From the NCBI GenBank assembly GCA_017407375.1, contig JAFQWT010000107.1, positions 1 to 22,610 of the forward strand: a DNA stretch of 22,610 nt. The letters are read 5' to 3'. Both the position numbers and the translations under genes were made by a program. Below, piece after piece: positions 1 through 5,985 of this stretch. The notes beneath the pieces are model-generated. The model had not been told where the DNA came from, made no database searches, and saw nothing but the letters and a program-made list of their open reading frames with translations. This DNA comes from Clostridia bacterium. Its GTDB lineage: Bacteria; Bacillota; Clostridia; Oscillospirales; CAG-272. Within the stretch, counting starts at the first letter, position 1; each line of letters opens with the position of its first letter.

Positions 1-32
1 AGGACCCCGACCGGTACAAAAAATCCTTGATA

Positions 33-61
33 AGTATAGCATAAAAGCGAGGAAAAGTCAA
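33..61 (-). promoter_or_regulatory. Leftward sigma-A promoter leaving the window
   Basis: Read on the minus strand there is a -35 TTGACT (plus 56-61) and a -10 TATACT (plus 33-38) separated by exactly 17 bases. Transcription would start near position 26 and leave the window to the left, so the gene it serves is not visible. It is divergent from the tRNA promoter at 111-139. Confidence 0.6.
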
Positions 62-110
62 TACAATAGTGTTGTCGGGCGCCAAAAGGCAAAAAGTTCC
101 GTAAAAAGGG

Positions 111-139
111 TTGACAAAGCCGAAGAACCGTGTTATAAT
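111..139 (+). promoter_or_regulatory. Consensus sigma-A promoter of the tRNA operon
   Basis: Perfect -35 TTGACA (111-116) and perfect -10 TATAAT (134-139) with a 17-base spacer, plus an upstream TG (131-132) giving an extended -10. A fully consensus promoter fits a stable-RNA operon, and the two tRNAs begin about 22 bases after the expected start site. Confidence 0.9.
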
Positions 140-167
140 AATCAAGCACCAGAGGTCGGAACCCTAT

Positions 168-254
168 GCCGGAATGGCGGAATTGGCAGACGCCCGGGAC
201 TTAAAATCCCGTGAGAGCAATCTCGTACCGGTTCGATCCCGGCTTCCGGCACCA
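168..254 (+). tRNA. tRNA-Leu (anticodon UAA)
   Basis: Full cloverleaf with acceptor arm GCCGGAA/TTCCGGC, anticodon arm CGGGA-CTTAAAA-TCCCG with anticodon TAA at 202-204, a long class II variable arm, T-arm GGTTCGATCCC region, and an encoded 3' CCA. The long variable arm and UAA anticodon identify the isoacceptor reading UUA/UUG leucine codons. It is the first gene of a two-tRNA operon and ends three bases before the next tRNA. Confidence 0.96.
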
Positions 255-257
255 TAT

Positions 258-335
<78 letters not shown>

Positions 336-341
336 AAATGG

Positions 342-370
342 AAAAGCAGTCCCTTGTGGACTGCTTTTTC
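342..370 (+). terminator. Intrinsic terminator of the tRNA operon
   Basis: Hairpin AAAAGCAGTCC / GGACTGCTTTT with a CTTGT-type loop and a terminal T-run, starting seven bases after the tRNA-fMet CCA. Confidence 0.85.
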
Positions 371-407
371 GTTTTGACTGTGGAGCGCGACTTGTGCTTA
401 TGTCCTA

Positions 408-430
408 CGGGTTATGCCGACGAGCGTAGC
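408..430 (+). repeat. 23-bp dispersed repeat, copy 1
   Basis: The 23 bases beginning CGGGTTATGCCGACG are identical to 3758-3780. Both copies lie in non-coding DNA inside the tRNA-associated island and the sequences diverge soon afterwards. Confidence 0.8.
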
Positions 431-449
431 TCGTTGGGTGAACGAGGCG

Positions 450-472
450 AAAACGCCACGGGGTGGCGTTTT
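450..472 (+). repeat. Hairpin 1 of three structurally matching hairpins
   Basis: Arms AAAACGCCAC and GTGGCGTTTT with a three-base GGG loop. It shares design (A-run, GC-rich core, short G-rich loop, T-run) but not core sequence with 591-615 and 703-727. Any one could act as a bidirectional terminator; no gene ends nearby. Confidence 0.7.
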
Positions 473-590
473 TGGCGAAGTGAAGTCCTCGGCGCAAGGA
501 AATGAAGGAGAGGGCTATGCCCCGACGCGCATTGACTATGCGGCAGGACGGGCGCGTAGCGATAACCTGGAGGGAGTGGGGGACGAAGCC

Positions 591-615
591 GAAAAAGCCC
601 CGGTGGGGCTTTTTC
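591..615 (+). repeat. Hairpin 2 of three structurally matching hairpins
   Basis: Eleven-base arms GAAAAAGCCCC and GGGGCTTTTTC around loop GGT, followed by CGCG. Same plan as 703-727, with a different but fully compensated stem core. Confidence 0.75.
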
Positions 616-702
616 GCGCGAGGAGTCACGAAAATAGGAAGCGGAAGGACGGAGCTGTGCTCCTATGCGCCGCGACCATATTTTCGGAAGGGCAAGGCAA
701 GT

Positions 703-727
703 GAAAACACCACGGTGTGGTGTTTTC
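703..727 (+). repeat. Hairpin 3 of three structurally matching hairpins
   Basis: Eleven-base arms GAAAACACCAC and GTGGTGTTTTC around loop GGT, followed by GCGC. Loop and outer stem match hairpin 2, while the inner stem differs on both arms so that pairing is kept. Confidence 0.75.
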
Positions 728-852
728 GCGCCGCGATACCCCACAAAGCAGGGAGTTCGCGAAGCAATCTATGATTGCGACAAAGAACGACCATGCGTAA
801 GGAGCAAAGCGACGGAATAGCGAGGAACGAGCGTCCTGGGGAGGGCAACGGG

Positions 853-870
853 ATCCCACCCCCGCAACCA
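853..870 (+). repeat. Second copy of the tRNA-fMet 3' end (putative att site)
   Basis: ATCCCACCCCCGCAACCA is identical to the last 18 bases of tRNA-fMet (318-335), and the identity runs three more bases into the following A-run. The rest of the tRNA is absent. Like the real tRNA it is followed at once by a terminator hairpin. Upstream it carries AGGGCAACGGG, which is not in the tRNA but is shared with the third copy near 5797, so copies 2 and 3 look like right ends of related elements. Confidence 0.8.
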
Positions 871-875
871 AAAAA

Positions 876-918
876 GATTCCATAGTCGATACAATTTCGG
901 CTATGGAATTTTGCTTTA
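876..918 (+). terminator. Terminator after the second tRNA end copy
   Basis: Arms ATTCCATAG and CTATGGAAT enclose a loop of about 15 bases and are followed by TTTTG. It occupies the same place relative to the tRNA end copy as 342-370 and 5815-5851 do to theirs. Confidence 0.6.
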
Positions 919-940
919 TATACGGAAAATGCCTTGTTTT

Positions 941-984
941 TGCCCTTTTACCGCTCAATTCGGCGGTTTTGAGGGCATTTTTTC
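941..984 (+). terminator. Possible terminator or structured element
   Basis: TGCCC...GGGCA encloses an inner ACCGC/GCGGT hairpin and is followed by six T residues; AAAATGCC at 926-933 could pair instead with GGCATTTT. No gene lies just upstream. The rest of 985-1090 holds only a direct repeat, ATCGTTCAAGG at 1044-1054 and 1060-1070, of unknown meaning. Confidence 0.4.
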
Positions 985-1090
985 TTATTAAAACGATAAA
1001 TCCGCCATCCTCTGCCCGTATGGATTGAAGTGACGGATTTTGTATCGTTCAAGGGTTCAATCGTTCAAGGAATAAATTTACAAAAAGAAG

Positions 1091-1119
1091 TTGTTTCGTT
1101 TTAGAGAATATGGTATAAT
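1091..1119 (+). promoter_or_regulatory. Promoter of the membrane protein/PIN gene pair
   Basis: -35 TTGTTT (1091-1096), 17-base spacer, -10 TATAAT (1114-1119) with extended -10 TGG just before. The same -35, spacing and TGG-TATAAT recur at 2850-2878. Confidence 0.75.
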
Positions 1120-1152
1120 TATTATAGTCTCAAGTTATATAGGAGGTACCGT

Positions 1153-1503
1153 ATGCATTTTAGAGAAAAAGTTAAATGCTGGTTTGACAAAAACAAAAAG
1201 TATGTTTTGATAGGCGGCAGCATTGCCTTTATAGTTGTAGGAACCGGTATATCCTTTGTTCTTTGCAAAGATAAGAAAATTCCCTTTGCCGATTGGCTTA
1301 AAAATGCTCCCAAAGAGGAACTTGAAAAAGCCTATGAAAAATTGAGATTGGACTTTTTTAAAACAGGAATCAAAGCATATCCAATGGAGCAGATAAGCCA
1401 CGAGCTTGGGGAACGAGGGGCAGCAGAGTGGTTTGCGAAACATCCACCGAATCTCGATCCACATTTTAGATGGACAGATGCTGCAAGATGGGATAAAGAC
1501 TAA
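1153..1503 (+). CDS. Small single-pass membrane protein of unknown function
   Basis: A 116-residue protein I do not recognise as a named family. The first 17 residues are basic, residues 18-37 form one hydrophobic membrane segment (IGGSIAFIVVGTGISFVL), and the rest is a charged soluble tail, probably cytoplasmic because positive residues precede the segment. The tail has a helical KEELEKAYEKLRLDFFKTG stretch and ends in a tryptophan- and aspartate-rich segment around HPPNLDPHFRWTDAARW. The start is fixed by AGGAGG at 1141-1146, six bases upstream. It is AT-rich like its neighbour, and the next gene begins 36 bases downstream without a terminator, so the two are probably one operon. It could anchor or modulate the nuclease-like product; that is inference only. 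Confidence 0.8.
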   Translation: MHFREKVKCWFDKNKKYVLIGGSIAFIVVGTGISFVLCKDKKIPFADWLKNAPKEELEKAYEKLRLDFFKTGIKAYPMEQISHELGERGAAEWFAKHPPNLDPHFRWTDAARWDKD

Positions 1504-1539
1504 CTTTTTTCAGAATACTATTGTGAGATAGGCGACAGA

Positions 1540-2790
1540 ATGATATTATATTTAGATACCAACGTTTACTATGGCGCAAAATTTGTTTTTGATAAGGGCA
1601 AATTCGAAACATTAAAAACATACATAACCGAAGGTGCGATAAAATTATTATATACTAGTGCAACTTTAGGAGAAGTCTTTCGGCGCATGGAGGAAGACAT
1701 TGAAAAAGAAATTGTTGCATATAACCGAGCCATAAGAAAAAATCTGGAGACTTTCAAAATAGCTGAACAGCTCTCTATTGCCGAAATATCAGCGAGTGCG
1801 GTTATAGAGGAGAGAAAAAACAAACTTCGTAGTTTGTTGGCATTGCCAGGAGTAGAGTGTATTTCTCTTAACCCGTTGGATGCAGAGCAATTGATGGAGG
1901 ATTATTTTCAAAAAAGCCCTCCTTTTGAGGACCAGAAACCTTATGAGTTCAAAGATGCAATTATGATTAATGCTATTCGTAACTACCAACGCAGTAGTAA
2001 AGAAAGCATTTGTGTTGTTTCTGATGATGATGGTTTTCGCAAAGCATTTGAGGGACAAGAAGATTTTATCTGCTTCAAATACATAAGCGAATTTTTCAAA
2101 CATTTACAAGAACAAACCGAATTAAATGGATACTATATTACGCTTGTACAAGATGGTTTCTTTGAGGAAGAAATTTTCTCGTATCTTGAGGATTTAGATA
2201 TTGACCGTAGTGATTATGGCGAATGGCAATGTGATGATAGAGAGTTTTGGGATGTCGATTTTGACTTGATGTATGTTGAGCGAGGAAAAGAACCTAATCA
2301 ACTCCTACTACACGTCAATGTAGAATACAATATAACGGTTGAAATAACACATAGAGACGAGGATCAATCGTATTATGATAAAGAAGAAGGACGATATCTT
2401 TTCGAAGAGTATGTTACATGGAATGAGCATCATGTTGGTTCCGAAGATTTGATCGTTGTATGTGAAATAGTAAACAACGGTGAATCTTTTGTATTCAAAA
2501 ACATCATATCCGATCGAAAATACAACTATTTGGACTTGAGCGATGAGTCGATGGTGGACTTTGATGAAATATCCACATCGCAATTGGAAGAGCCGGATTT
2601 GGTATACTGTTCTCAATGTGGAAACATCATAGGTATGACAGCTTCTTTCTTTGACTATCAAGACAACCCGTTATGCGACAAATGCATGGTAGATGATGAA
2701 CACGGAACTGTATGCCCGTCATGTGGTCGGAAGTATCCTCATGAAAGCACAATAGATGGTTTTTGTCAAAGTTGCTATCAAGAAAATTAA
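1540..2790 (+). CDS. PIN-domain ribonuclease-like protein with C-terminal double zinc ribbon
   Basis: A 416-residue protein. Residues 1 to about 185 look like a PIN nuclease domain (DUF4935/PIN_12-like): LDTN with D6, E45 in the LGEVF segment, D139 in FKDA, and an acidic SDDDGF at 161-165, which match the spaced acidic metal ligands of PIN RNases. Residues about 195-340 are a strand-rich, very acidic region with no family I can name. The C-terminus has two CxxC pairs (C357/C360 with C379/C382, and C392/C395 with C409/C412), a likely double zinc ribbon that could bind nucleic acid or protein. The ribosome-binding site is weak (GAGATAGG), so translation may be coupled to the gene 36 bases upstream. 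No antitoxin-type gene is adjacent. Roles in RNA cleavage, stress or phage defence are possible; none is shown. Confidence 0.82.
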   Translation: MILYLDTNVYYGAKFVFDKGKFETLKTYITEGAIKLLYTSATLGEVFRRMEEDIEKEIVAYNRAIRKNLETFKIAEQLSIAEISASAVIEERKNKLRSLLALPGVECISLNPLDAEQLMEDYFQKSPPFEDQKPYEFKDAIMINAIRNYQRSSKESICVVSDDDGFRKAFEGQEDFICFKYISEFFKHLQEQTELNGYYITLVQDGFFEEEIFSYLEDLDIDRSDYGEWQCDDREFWDVDFDLMYVERGKEPNQLLLHVNVEYNITVEITHRDEDQSYYDKEEGRYLFEEYVTWNEHHVGSEDLIVVCEIVNNGESFVFKNIISDRKYNYLDLSDESMVDFDEISTSQLEEPDLVYCSQCGNIIGMTASFFDYQDNPLCDKCMVDDEHGTVCPSCGRKYPHESTIDGFCQSCYQEN

Positions 2791-2818
2791 TCTAATGCTA
2801 GTGATATTTTAAATTAAG

Positions 2819-2857
2819 AACAAGGCAGATAATATTAACATTATTTGCCTTGTTTTT
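2819..2857 (+). terminator. Terminator of the PIN gene
   Basis: Fifteen-base arms AACAAGGCAGATAAT and ATTATTTGCCTTGTT (one G-U pair) around a six-base loop, followed by a T-run. Its descending arm and T-run overlap the -35 of the next promoter. Confidence 0.88.
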
Positions 2858-2878
2858 GTATTTGTAATATGGTATAAT
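2850..2878 (+). promoter_or_regulatory. Promoter of the short-peptide RNA
   Basis: -35 TTGTTT (2850-2855), 17-base spacer, -10 TATAAT (2873-2878) with extended TGG at 2870-2872. It has the same -35, spacing and TGG-TATAAT as 1091-1119. Confidence 0.75.
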
Positions 2879-2928
2879 TACAGTGCCAAGGGAGTTCCCT
2901 TGAGTATTTGGGTTAGGAGGTAACGAAG

Positions 2929-2985
2929 ATGCCGCTGATTACAGGGATTTACATTGGGCTTACCGCCGCCTGCATCATTCTTTAG
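2929..2985 (+). CDS. 18-residue hydrophobic peptide (candidate small membrane or type I toxin-like peptide)
   Basis: The reading frame encodes MPLITGIYIGLTAACIIL, almost wholly hydrophobic and just long enough to enter a membrane. A perfect AGGAGG (2915-2920) lies eight bases before the ATG, and a strong promoter (2850-2878) lies about 45 bases further up. The 5' leader has a CAAGGGA/TCCCTTG hairpin at about 2887-2902. After the stop the RNA continues about 155 bases to a strong terminator with no second frame. Tiny hydrophobic frame, perfect ribosome-binding site and long structured 3' part together resemble type I toxin mRNAs, but I see no certain antisense RNA and the peptide matches no toxin family I know. 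It could also be a translated leader or a dual-function small RNA. Confidence 0.5.
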   Translation: MPLITGIYIGLTAACIIL

Positions 2986-3121
2986 CCTTTGTGCTGGATG
3001 TGTTAGTCAGGTCGATTGGTGGTAAGTCCCAAGGCTCAGCAGACAATAAAGCGAGTCACCGAAGTAGCGAAATATCTACGTAAGGTATTCTCTTTGTTGA
3101 AGATGTTTGGCTAAAATCACC

Positions 3122-3145
3122 CCGCTCGGAAACGAGCGGTTTTTT
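3122..3145 (+). terminator. Terminator of the short-peptide RNA
   Basis: CCGCTCG-GAAA-CGAGCGG, a seven-base-pair stem with a GNRA loop, followed by six T residues. The recombinase fragment on the other strand ends just after it. Confidence 0.92.
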
Positions 3146-3149
3146 ATTT

Positions 3150-3413
3150 TCAAAGCATAACCGTTATCTCGCTACCGTCCTTCGGTGAATACACCAAGCG
3201 GTCATCGTTGTAGACGGTTACACGGTCGACCACGGCGTGCCACAGTTTTTCATCAAATTCAATGGGCGGTGCTTCAAGTTCTGCGAGCTCGGAGAGCATA
3301 CCGCCGATGGCGATGGACTCCGCTACCATTCGCTTACGATTTTCGGTGAGCCGCTTATGCTTTTCTTCCTCGGTGCAGAAGCGGTCGGTGAGGTCATTGT
3401 AACGGCGGCGATG
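3150..3413 (-). pseudogene. C-terminal remnant of a large serine recombinase
   Basis: About 87 residues on the minus strand match the end of large serine recombinases of Firmicutes mobile elements: a helical RYNDLTDRF...EEEKHKRL segment, then LEAPPIEFDEKLWHAVVDRV, TVYNDDRLVYSPKDGSEITV and the stop. The catalytic resolvase domain and zinc-ribbon region, several hundred residues in full-length enzymes, are absent. The open frame runs on to 3641, but that part is antisense to another broken gene and I do not count it as recombinase. The fragment cannot be active and is evidence of past mobile-element activity. Confidence 0.75.
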
Positions 3414-3449
3414 AAAGAGAGGGGCTGTGTTCACGTTTCCCCACGTTCG

Positions 3450-3691
3450 GTAAGCCCTAATCTTTGGATAGACTCTATTACGGTGGAGGACGTTTATCTT
3501 TTCGATGAGCTTGGAAGCATTGAAGCGGCGTGGTTTTTCAAGATCAACGAGCTCGGTCCCTTCATCGTAGATATTGATTCGGAAGGGAATAACTATTTCG
3601 ACAGACTTGACAAGAGCATAGCCGAGAGCAAAAAAATGCACTCGATAAGCTCGGAATAGGTAAGGATTCCAAATTCACAAAGCTCTATTGA
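3450..3691 (+). pseudogene. Frameshifted C-terminal fragment of an unidentified gene
   Basis: The plus strand reads SITVEDVYLFDELGSIEAAW, then FFKINELGPFIVDIDSEGNN and FDRLDKSIAESKK, with ordinary codon choice and protein-like composition. After a run of seven A residues (3630-3636) the sensible continuation moves to another frame, NALDKLGIGKDSKFTKLY, and stops at 3689-3691; the first frame stops at 3657-3659. This looks like a slippage frameshift in a gene already missing its start. No promoter or ribosome-binding site precedes it. Its acidic, aromatic style recalls small immunity-type proteins, but I do not recognise the family. Confidence 0.5.
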
Positions 3692-3757
3692 TCACTACGC
3701 TATGGCATCCATTTCGTCAAGATAACACAACTAACAAAAGCGCACCCTTGCGGTCTT

Positions 3758-3780
3758 CGGGTTATGCCGACGAGCGTAGC
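3758..3780 (+). repeat. 23-bp dispersed repeat, copy 2
   Basis: Identical to 408-430. It sits in the 3692-3850 non-coding stretch, which holds nothing else I can identify; beyond the repeat the sequence departs from copy 1. Confidence 0.8.
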
Positions 3781-3851
3781 GAGCCGACTTGTAGGGGGAC
3801 AAGCACACGCACAGTGCCAAGACGTAATTTTTTTGTTTTTGGGATATTTTA

Positions 3852-3880
3852 TTGCAAATCCAGCTTTTGCGTGATATACT
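3852..3880 (+). promoter_or_regulatory. Promoter of the GH3 gene
   Basis: -35 TTGCAA (3852-3857), 17-base spacer, extended -10 TGA-TATACT (3872-3880). The leader to the start codon is about 125 bases with no riboswitch class I recognise. Confidence 0.65.
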
Positions 3881-4012
3881 ATAGGCGATGTAAGTCATAC
3901 GTTTTAGGAAGGTATACTGTACAAACAATATCGGTACGGAATTAAACGATGTTGTCCGGATATCAACGGAAAAGCTGCTGCTGGCGAGAAGCAGAGGAAG
4001 AGGAGATGAAAA

Positions 4013-5695
4013 ATGAAAAAGCCATTACTTAGTGAACTTACATTGAGAGAAAAAATCGGTCAAACTGCACTGGCTCATTCCGATCAACCGGGCTTTAGGG
4101 ATCTGGAAAATTATCCTTACGGTGCCATTTGGGGAAGCGGCGATCTGCAATTTGGCATTAATATTGACGGTGTTTATCCGAATGACAACAAAAGAAACGT
4201 GTGGTTAGAGTCTGTAAAGCAGATCAATAAGCGCTTGAAGGTACCTCTAATTGTGGCCGCCGACTGCGCGTCTACGATCGGACCTAAGGAATACGGTTAC
4301 GTCCTTGACCACGTTTCGGTGGGAGCCACCGGCTCGGAGGAGCTGGCTTATGAAACCGGTGTGCTGCGTGGCAGAATGGTGAGACATTATGGAATCAACT
4401 GGGCATGGTCTTTGATCGTGGACCTTCCCTCCCGCTATTCCTCGGGTTCTCTCGGTCGTATTTATACCGATGATCCCGATAAGCTTCTTTCTATGAGTGT
4501 TGCCGCCATGAAGGGCTTTGCCGATGTGGGTGTTGCTTCTACGGCAAAGCATTTTCCGGGTAAAGACGATATGGAATATCGGGATTCTCATTTCTCTGAA
4601 GCCAGTATGCTTTTTACCTATGAGGAATGGAAAAAGGATCAGGGCAGAGTGTTTCAGGGAATGATCGATGCCGGTGTTGACACCATCATGATGGGGCATC
4701 AATCCTTTCCCTTTTATGATAACACCTCAAAAAACGGCAGATACGTCCCCTCCTCTCTCTCCTATAAGGTAATTACGGAGCTTCTTAAGGGCGAGATGGG
4801 ATTCGGGGGTGTGGTCATTACCGATGACGTTTGGATGCGTAGCGTCTCTACCTATTGTGGAGATAATTTGGAAAGAATCTACGTGGAGTCCCTTAAGGCA
4901 GGTAACGACGTTATCCTGGGTGTGAAGGATTGCTATTTTGATTACATTGAAGCCGCCGTTTTGCGGGGAGAGATCCCGATGTCCCGTATCGATGATGCCT
5001 GCCAAAGAGTGCTTGATCTGAAGGAGAAGATCGGTCTTTTCCGTGATGATTACGACCTGGCTCCCGGCAACTTAGACGAGATCAATGCCGCCATGGCAGA
5101 TTTCAATCGGAGAGCCGCCAAAAAGGCCATCTCTCTGGTATGTGATAAGAATAAGATCTTCCCCTTGGATCCCGAAAAGATCAAGAAGGTCTGCATTATT
5201 TATTCGGGACACGATAAGGAAGGCCAAAAGAAGGCGTTAGACAATATGCCGACCATGATCAAGGCATTCGAGGCGCGGGGAGCCGAGGTGTTCTTCCGCA
5301 GGGGCCTTTTAAACGGCTATGCTTCCGAGGCAGAGCTTAAGGAGATTGCCGAAAACTATGACCTTATTGTTTATGCAGGTTACTTAATGCGCTGGGCTCC
5401 CCGAGGCCTGAGCAGCTTCTATGGTGATGAGGTCAGTACGTTCCAAAACGCTTTACGATACGGTGCGGAAAAATCTGTGGGTATCGGTCTTGGCTCACCC
5501 TTTGTATATTATGATTTCTATTCCGCGTTCCCGGCGTATATCAATATTTATAACCACCTTCCGGAGCTTCAGGAGGCGGCTGTGGCCGCCATGTATGGAG
5601 AAATCGGTTTTGAGGGCGGTGAGCCCTTTAAGCTGATCCCCAAATTTGTGGAAGAACGGCTTGCCATGCTAAAAAAGATTACGCAGGACGTTTAA
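4013..5695 (+). CDS. Glycoside hydrolase family 3 enzyme (beta-N-acetylhexosaminidase/beta-glycosidase-like)
   Basis: A 560-residue protein with the GH3 (beta/alpha)8 domain over about residues 1-345 and a second alpha/beta domain over about 370-560. Visible motifs are KHFPG at 179-183, a NagZ-like D191-S-H193 that may supply the acid/base, MMGHQSFP at 226-233, and VITDDVWM with D271 as likely nucleophile. No signal peptide is present, so it should act in the cytoplasm on an imported substrate, such as an amino-sugar or muropeptide-derived sugar. AGGAG at 4001-4005 sets the start. It is alone in its transcript, with no transporter beside it, and its base composition is lower in GC than the genes right of 6 kb but higher than the PIN gene. 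Family is secure; substrate is open, since GH3 includes beta-glucosidases and phosphorylases. Confidence 0.88.
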   Translation: MKKPLLSELTLREKIGQTALAHSDQPGFRDLENYPYGAIWGSGDLQFGINIDGVYPNDNKRNVWLESVKQINKRLKVPLIVAADCASTIGPKEYGYVLDHVSVGATGSEELAYETGVLRGRMVRHYGINWAWSLIVDLPSRYSSGSLGRIYTDDPDKLLSMSVAAMKGFADVGVASTAKHFPGKDDMEYRDSHFSEASMLFTYEEWKKDQGRVFQGMIDAGVDTIMMGHQSFPFYDNTSKNGRYVPSSLSYKVITELLKGEMGFGGVVITDDVWMRSVSTYCGDNLERIYVESLKAGNDVILGVKDCYFDYIEAAVLRGEIPMSRIDDACQRVLDLKEKIGLFRDDYDLAPGNLDEINAAMADFNRRAAKKAISLVCDKNKIFPLDPEKIKKVCIIYSGHDKEGQKKALDNMPTMIKAFEARGAEVFFRRGLLNGYASEAELKEIAENYDLIVYAGYLMRWAPRGLSSFYGDEVSTFQNALRYGAEKSVGIGLGSPFVYYDFYSAFPAYINIYNHLPELQEAAVAAMYGEIGFEGGEPFKLIPKFVEERLAMLKKITQDV

Positions 5696-5796
5696 GAATT
5701 TTCTTTTTCTCATTACCGTGGCGCCCCAAGTGTGAGTATGCAGAGCCGAGCAAGCACAGGCGACAGCCGGTGACACAACGGCGGCAGGGCAACGGG

Positions 5797-5812
5797 CTCC
5801 CACCCGCAACCA
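5797..5812 (+). repeat. Third, decayed copy of the tRNA-fMet 3' end
   Basis: CTCCCACCCGCAACCA matches the tRNA-fMet end apart from a base change and two missing C residues. The preceding AGGGCAACGGG is shared with the copy at 853-870. It lies at the right border of the AT-rich island and is followed by a terminator, as are the other two copies. Between 5696 and 5796 I see no gene. Confidence 0.65.
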
Positions 5813-5814
5813 AC

Positions 5815-5851
5815 AAAAAGAGAACTTTTGTCCATCAAAAGTTCTCTTTTT
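5815..5851 (+). terminator. Terminator after the third tRNA end copy
   Basis: AAAAAGAGAACTTTTG and CAAAAGTTCTCTTTTT form a 16-base stem around TCCAT and end in a T-run. If the island were removed, this could be the original terminator of the tRNA operon. Confidence 0.85.
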
Positions 5852-5907
5852 TTATCCAAGCCGCAGGCCTGGCATACCATCGCCGCGCGAAGTGCGGTGC
5901 CTATCAT

Positions 5908-5929
5908 CAAGGGCGGCGTGCCGCCCTTG
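5908..5929. repeat. 22-bp perfect palindrome
   Basis: CAAGGGCGGC and GCCGCCCTTG flank a two-base centre. No T-run follows, so it is not an obvious terminator. It lies between the island border and the truncated permease. Confidence 0.5.
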
Positions 5930-5985
5930 TATCTCATCACGCGTCAGCGTGTATCCTCCTGCGCGGGGTCCGCCGGCCATGGCGA

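Larger units (their letters stand above)
336..852. other. Gene-free putative small insertion between two tRNA-fMet 3' ends
   Basis: No credible coding region lies here; open frames on both strands are short, overlap one another and match no family I know. The stretch is bounded by the tRNA-fMet 3' end (to 335) and an exact copy of that end (853-870). It contains the tRNA terminator, three gene-less hairpins of common design (450-472, 591-615, 703-727) and a 23-base sequence (408-430) that recurs at 3758-3780. It is best read as a short tRNA-associated element or the decayed remainder of one. Confidence 0.5.
2885..3145 (+). ncRNA. Candidate short structured transcript carrying the 18-residue peptide
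   Basis: Bounded by the promoter at 2850-2878 and the terminator at 3122-3145, giving an RNA of about 260 bases. Only the first 100 bases are explained by the leader and mini-frame; the other 150 or so hold no frame and probably carry structure or antisense function. Confidence 0.45.

Noticed and set aside
450..727. CRISPR array
   Set aside because: The hairpins differ in sequence, spacing is 141 and 112 bases, and there is no constant direct repeat or cas gene.
3150..3641. Single 163-residue minus-strand gene
   Set aside because: Only the last 87 residues match serine recombinases; the remainder is antisense to a plus-strand coding fragment with normal codon use.
5770..5985. N-terminal extension of the TRAP permease frame
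   Set aside because: The sequence covers the tRNA-like repeat and a terminator, is not membrane-like and has no family resemblance.
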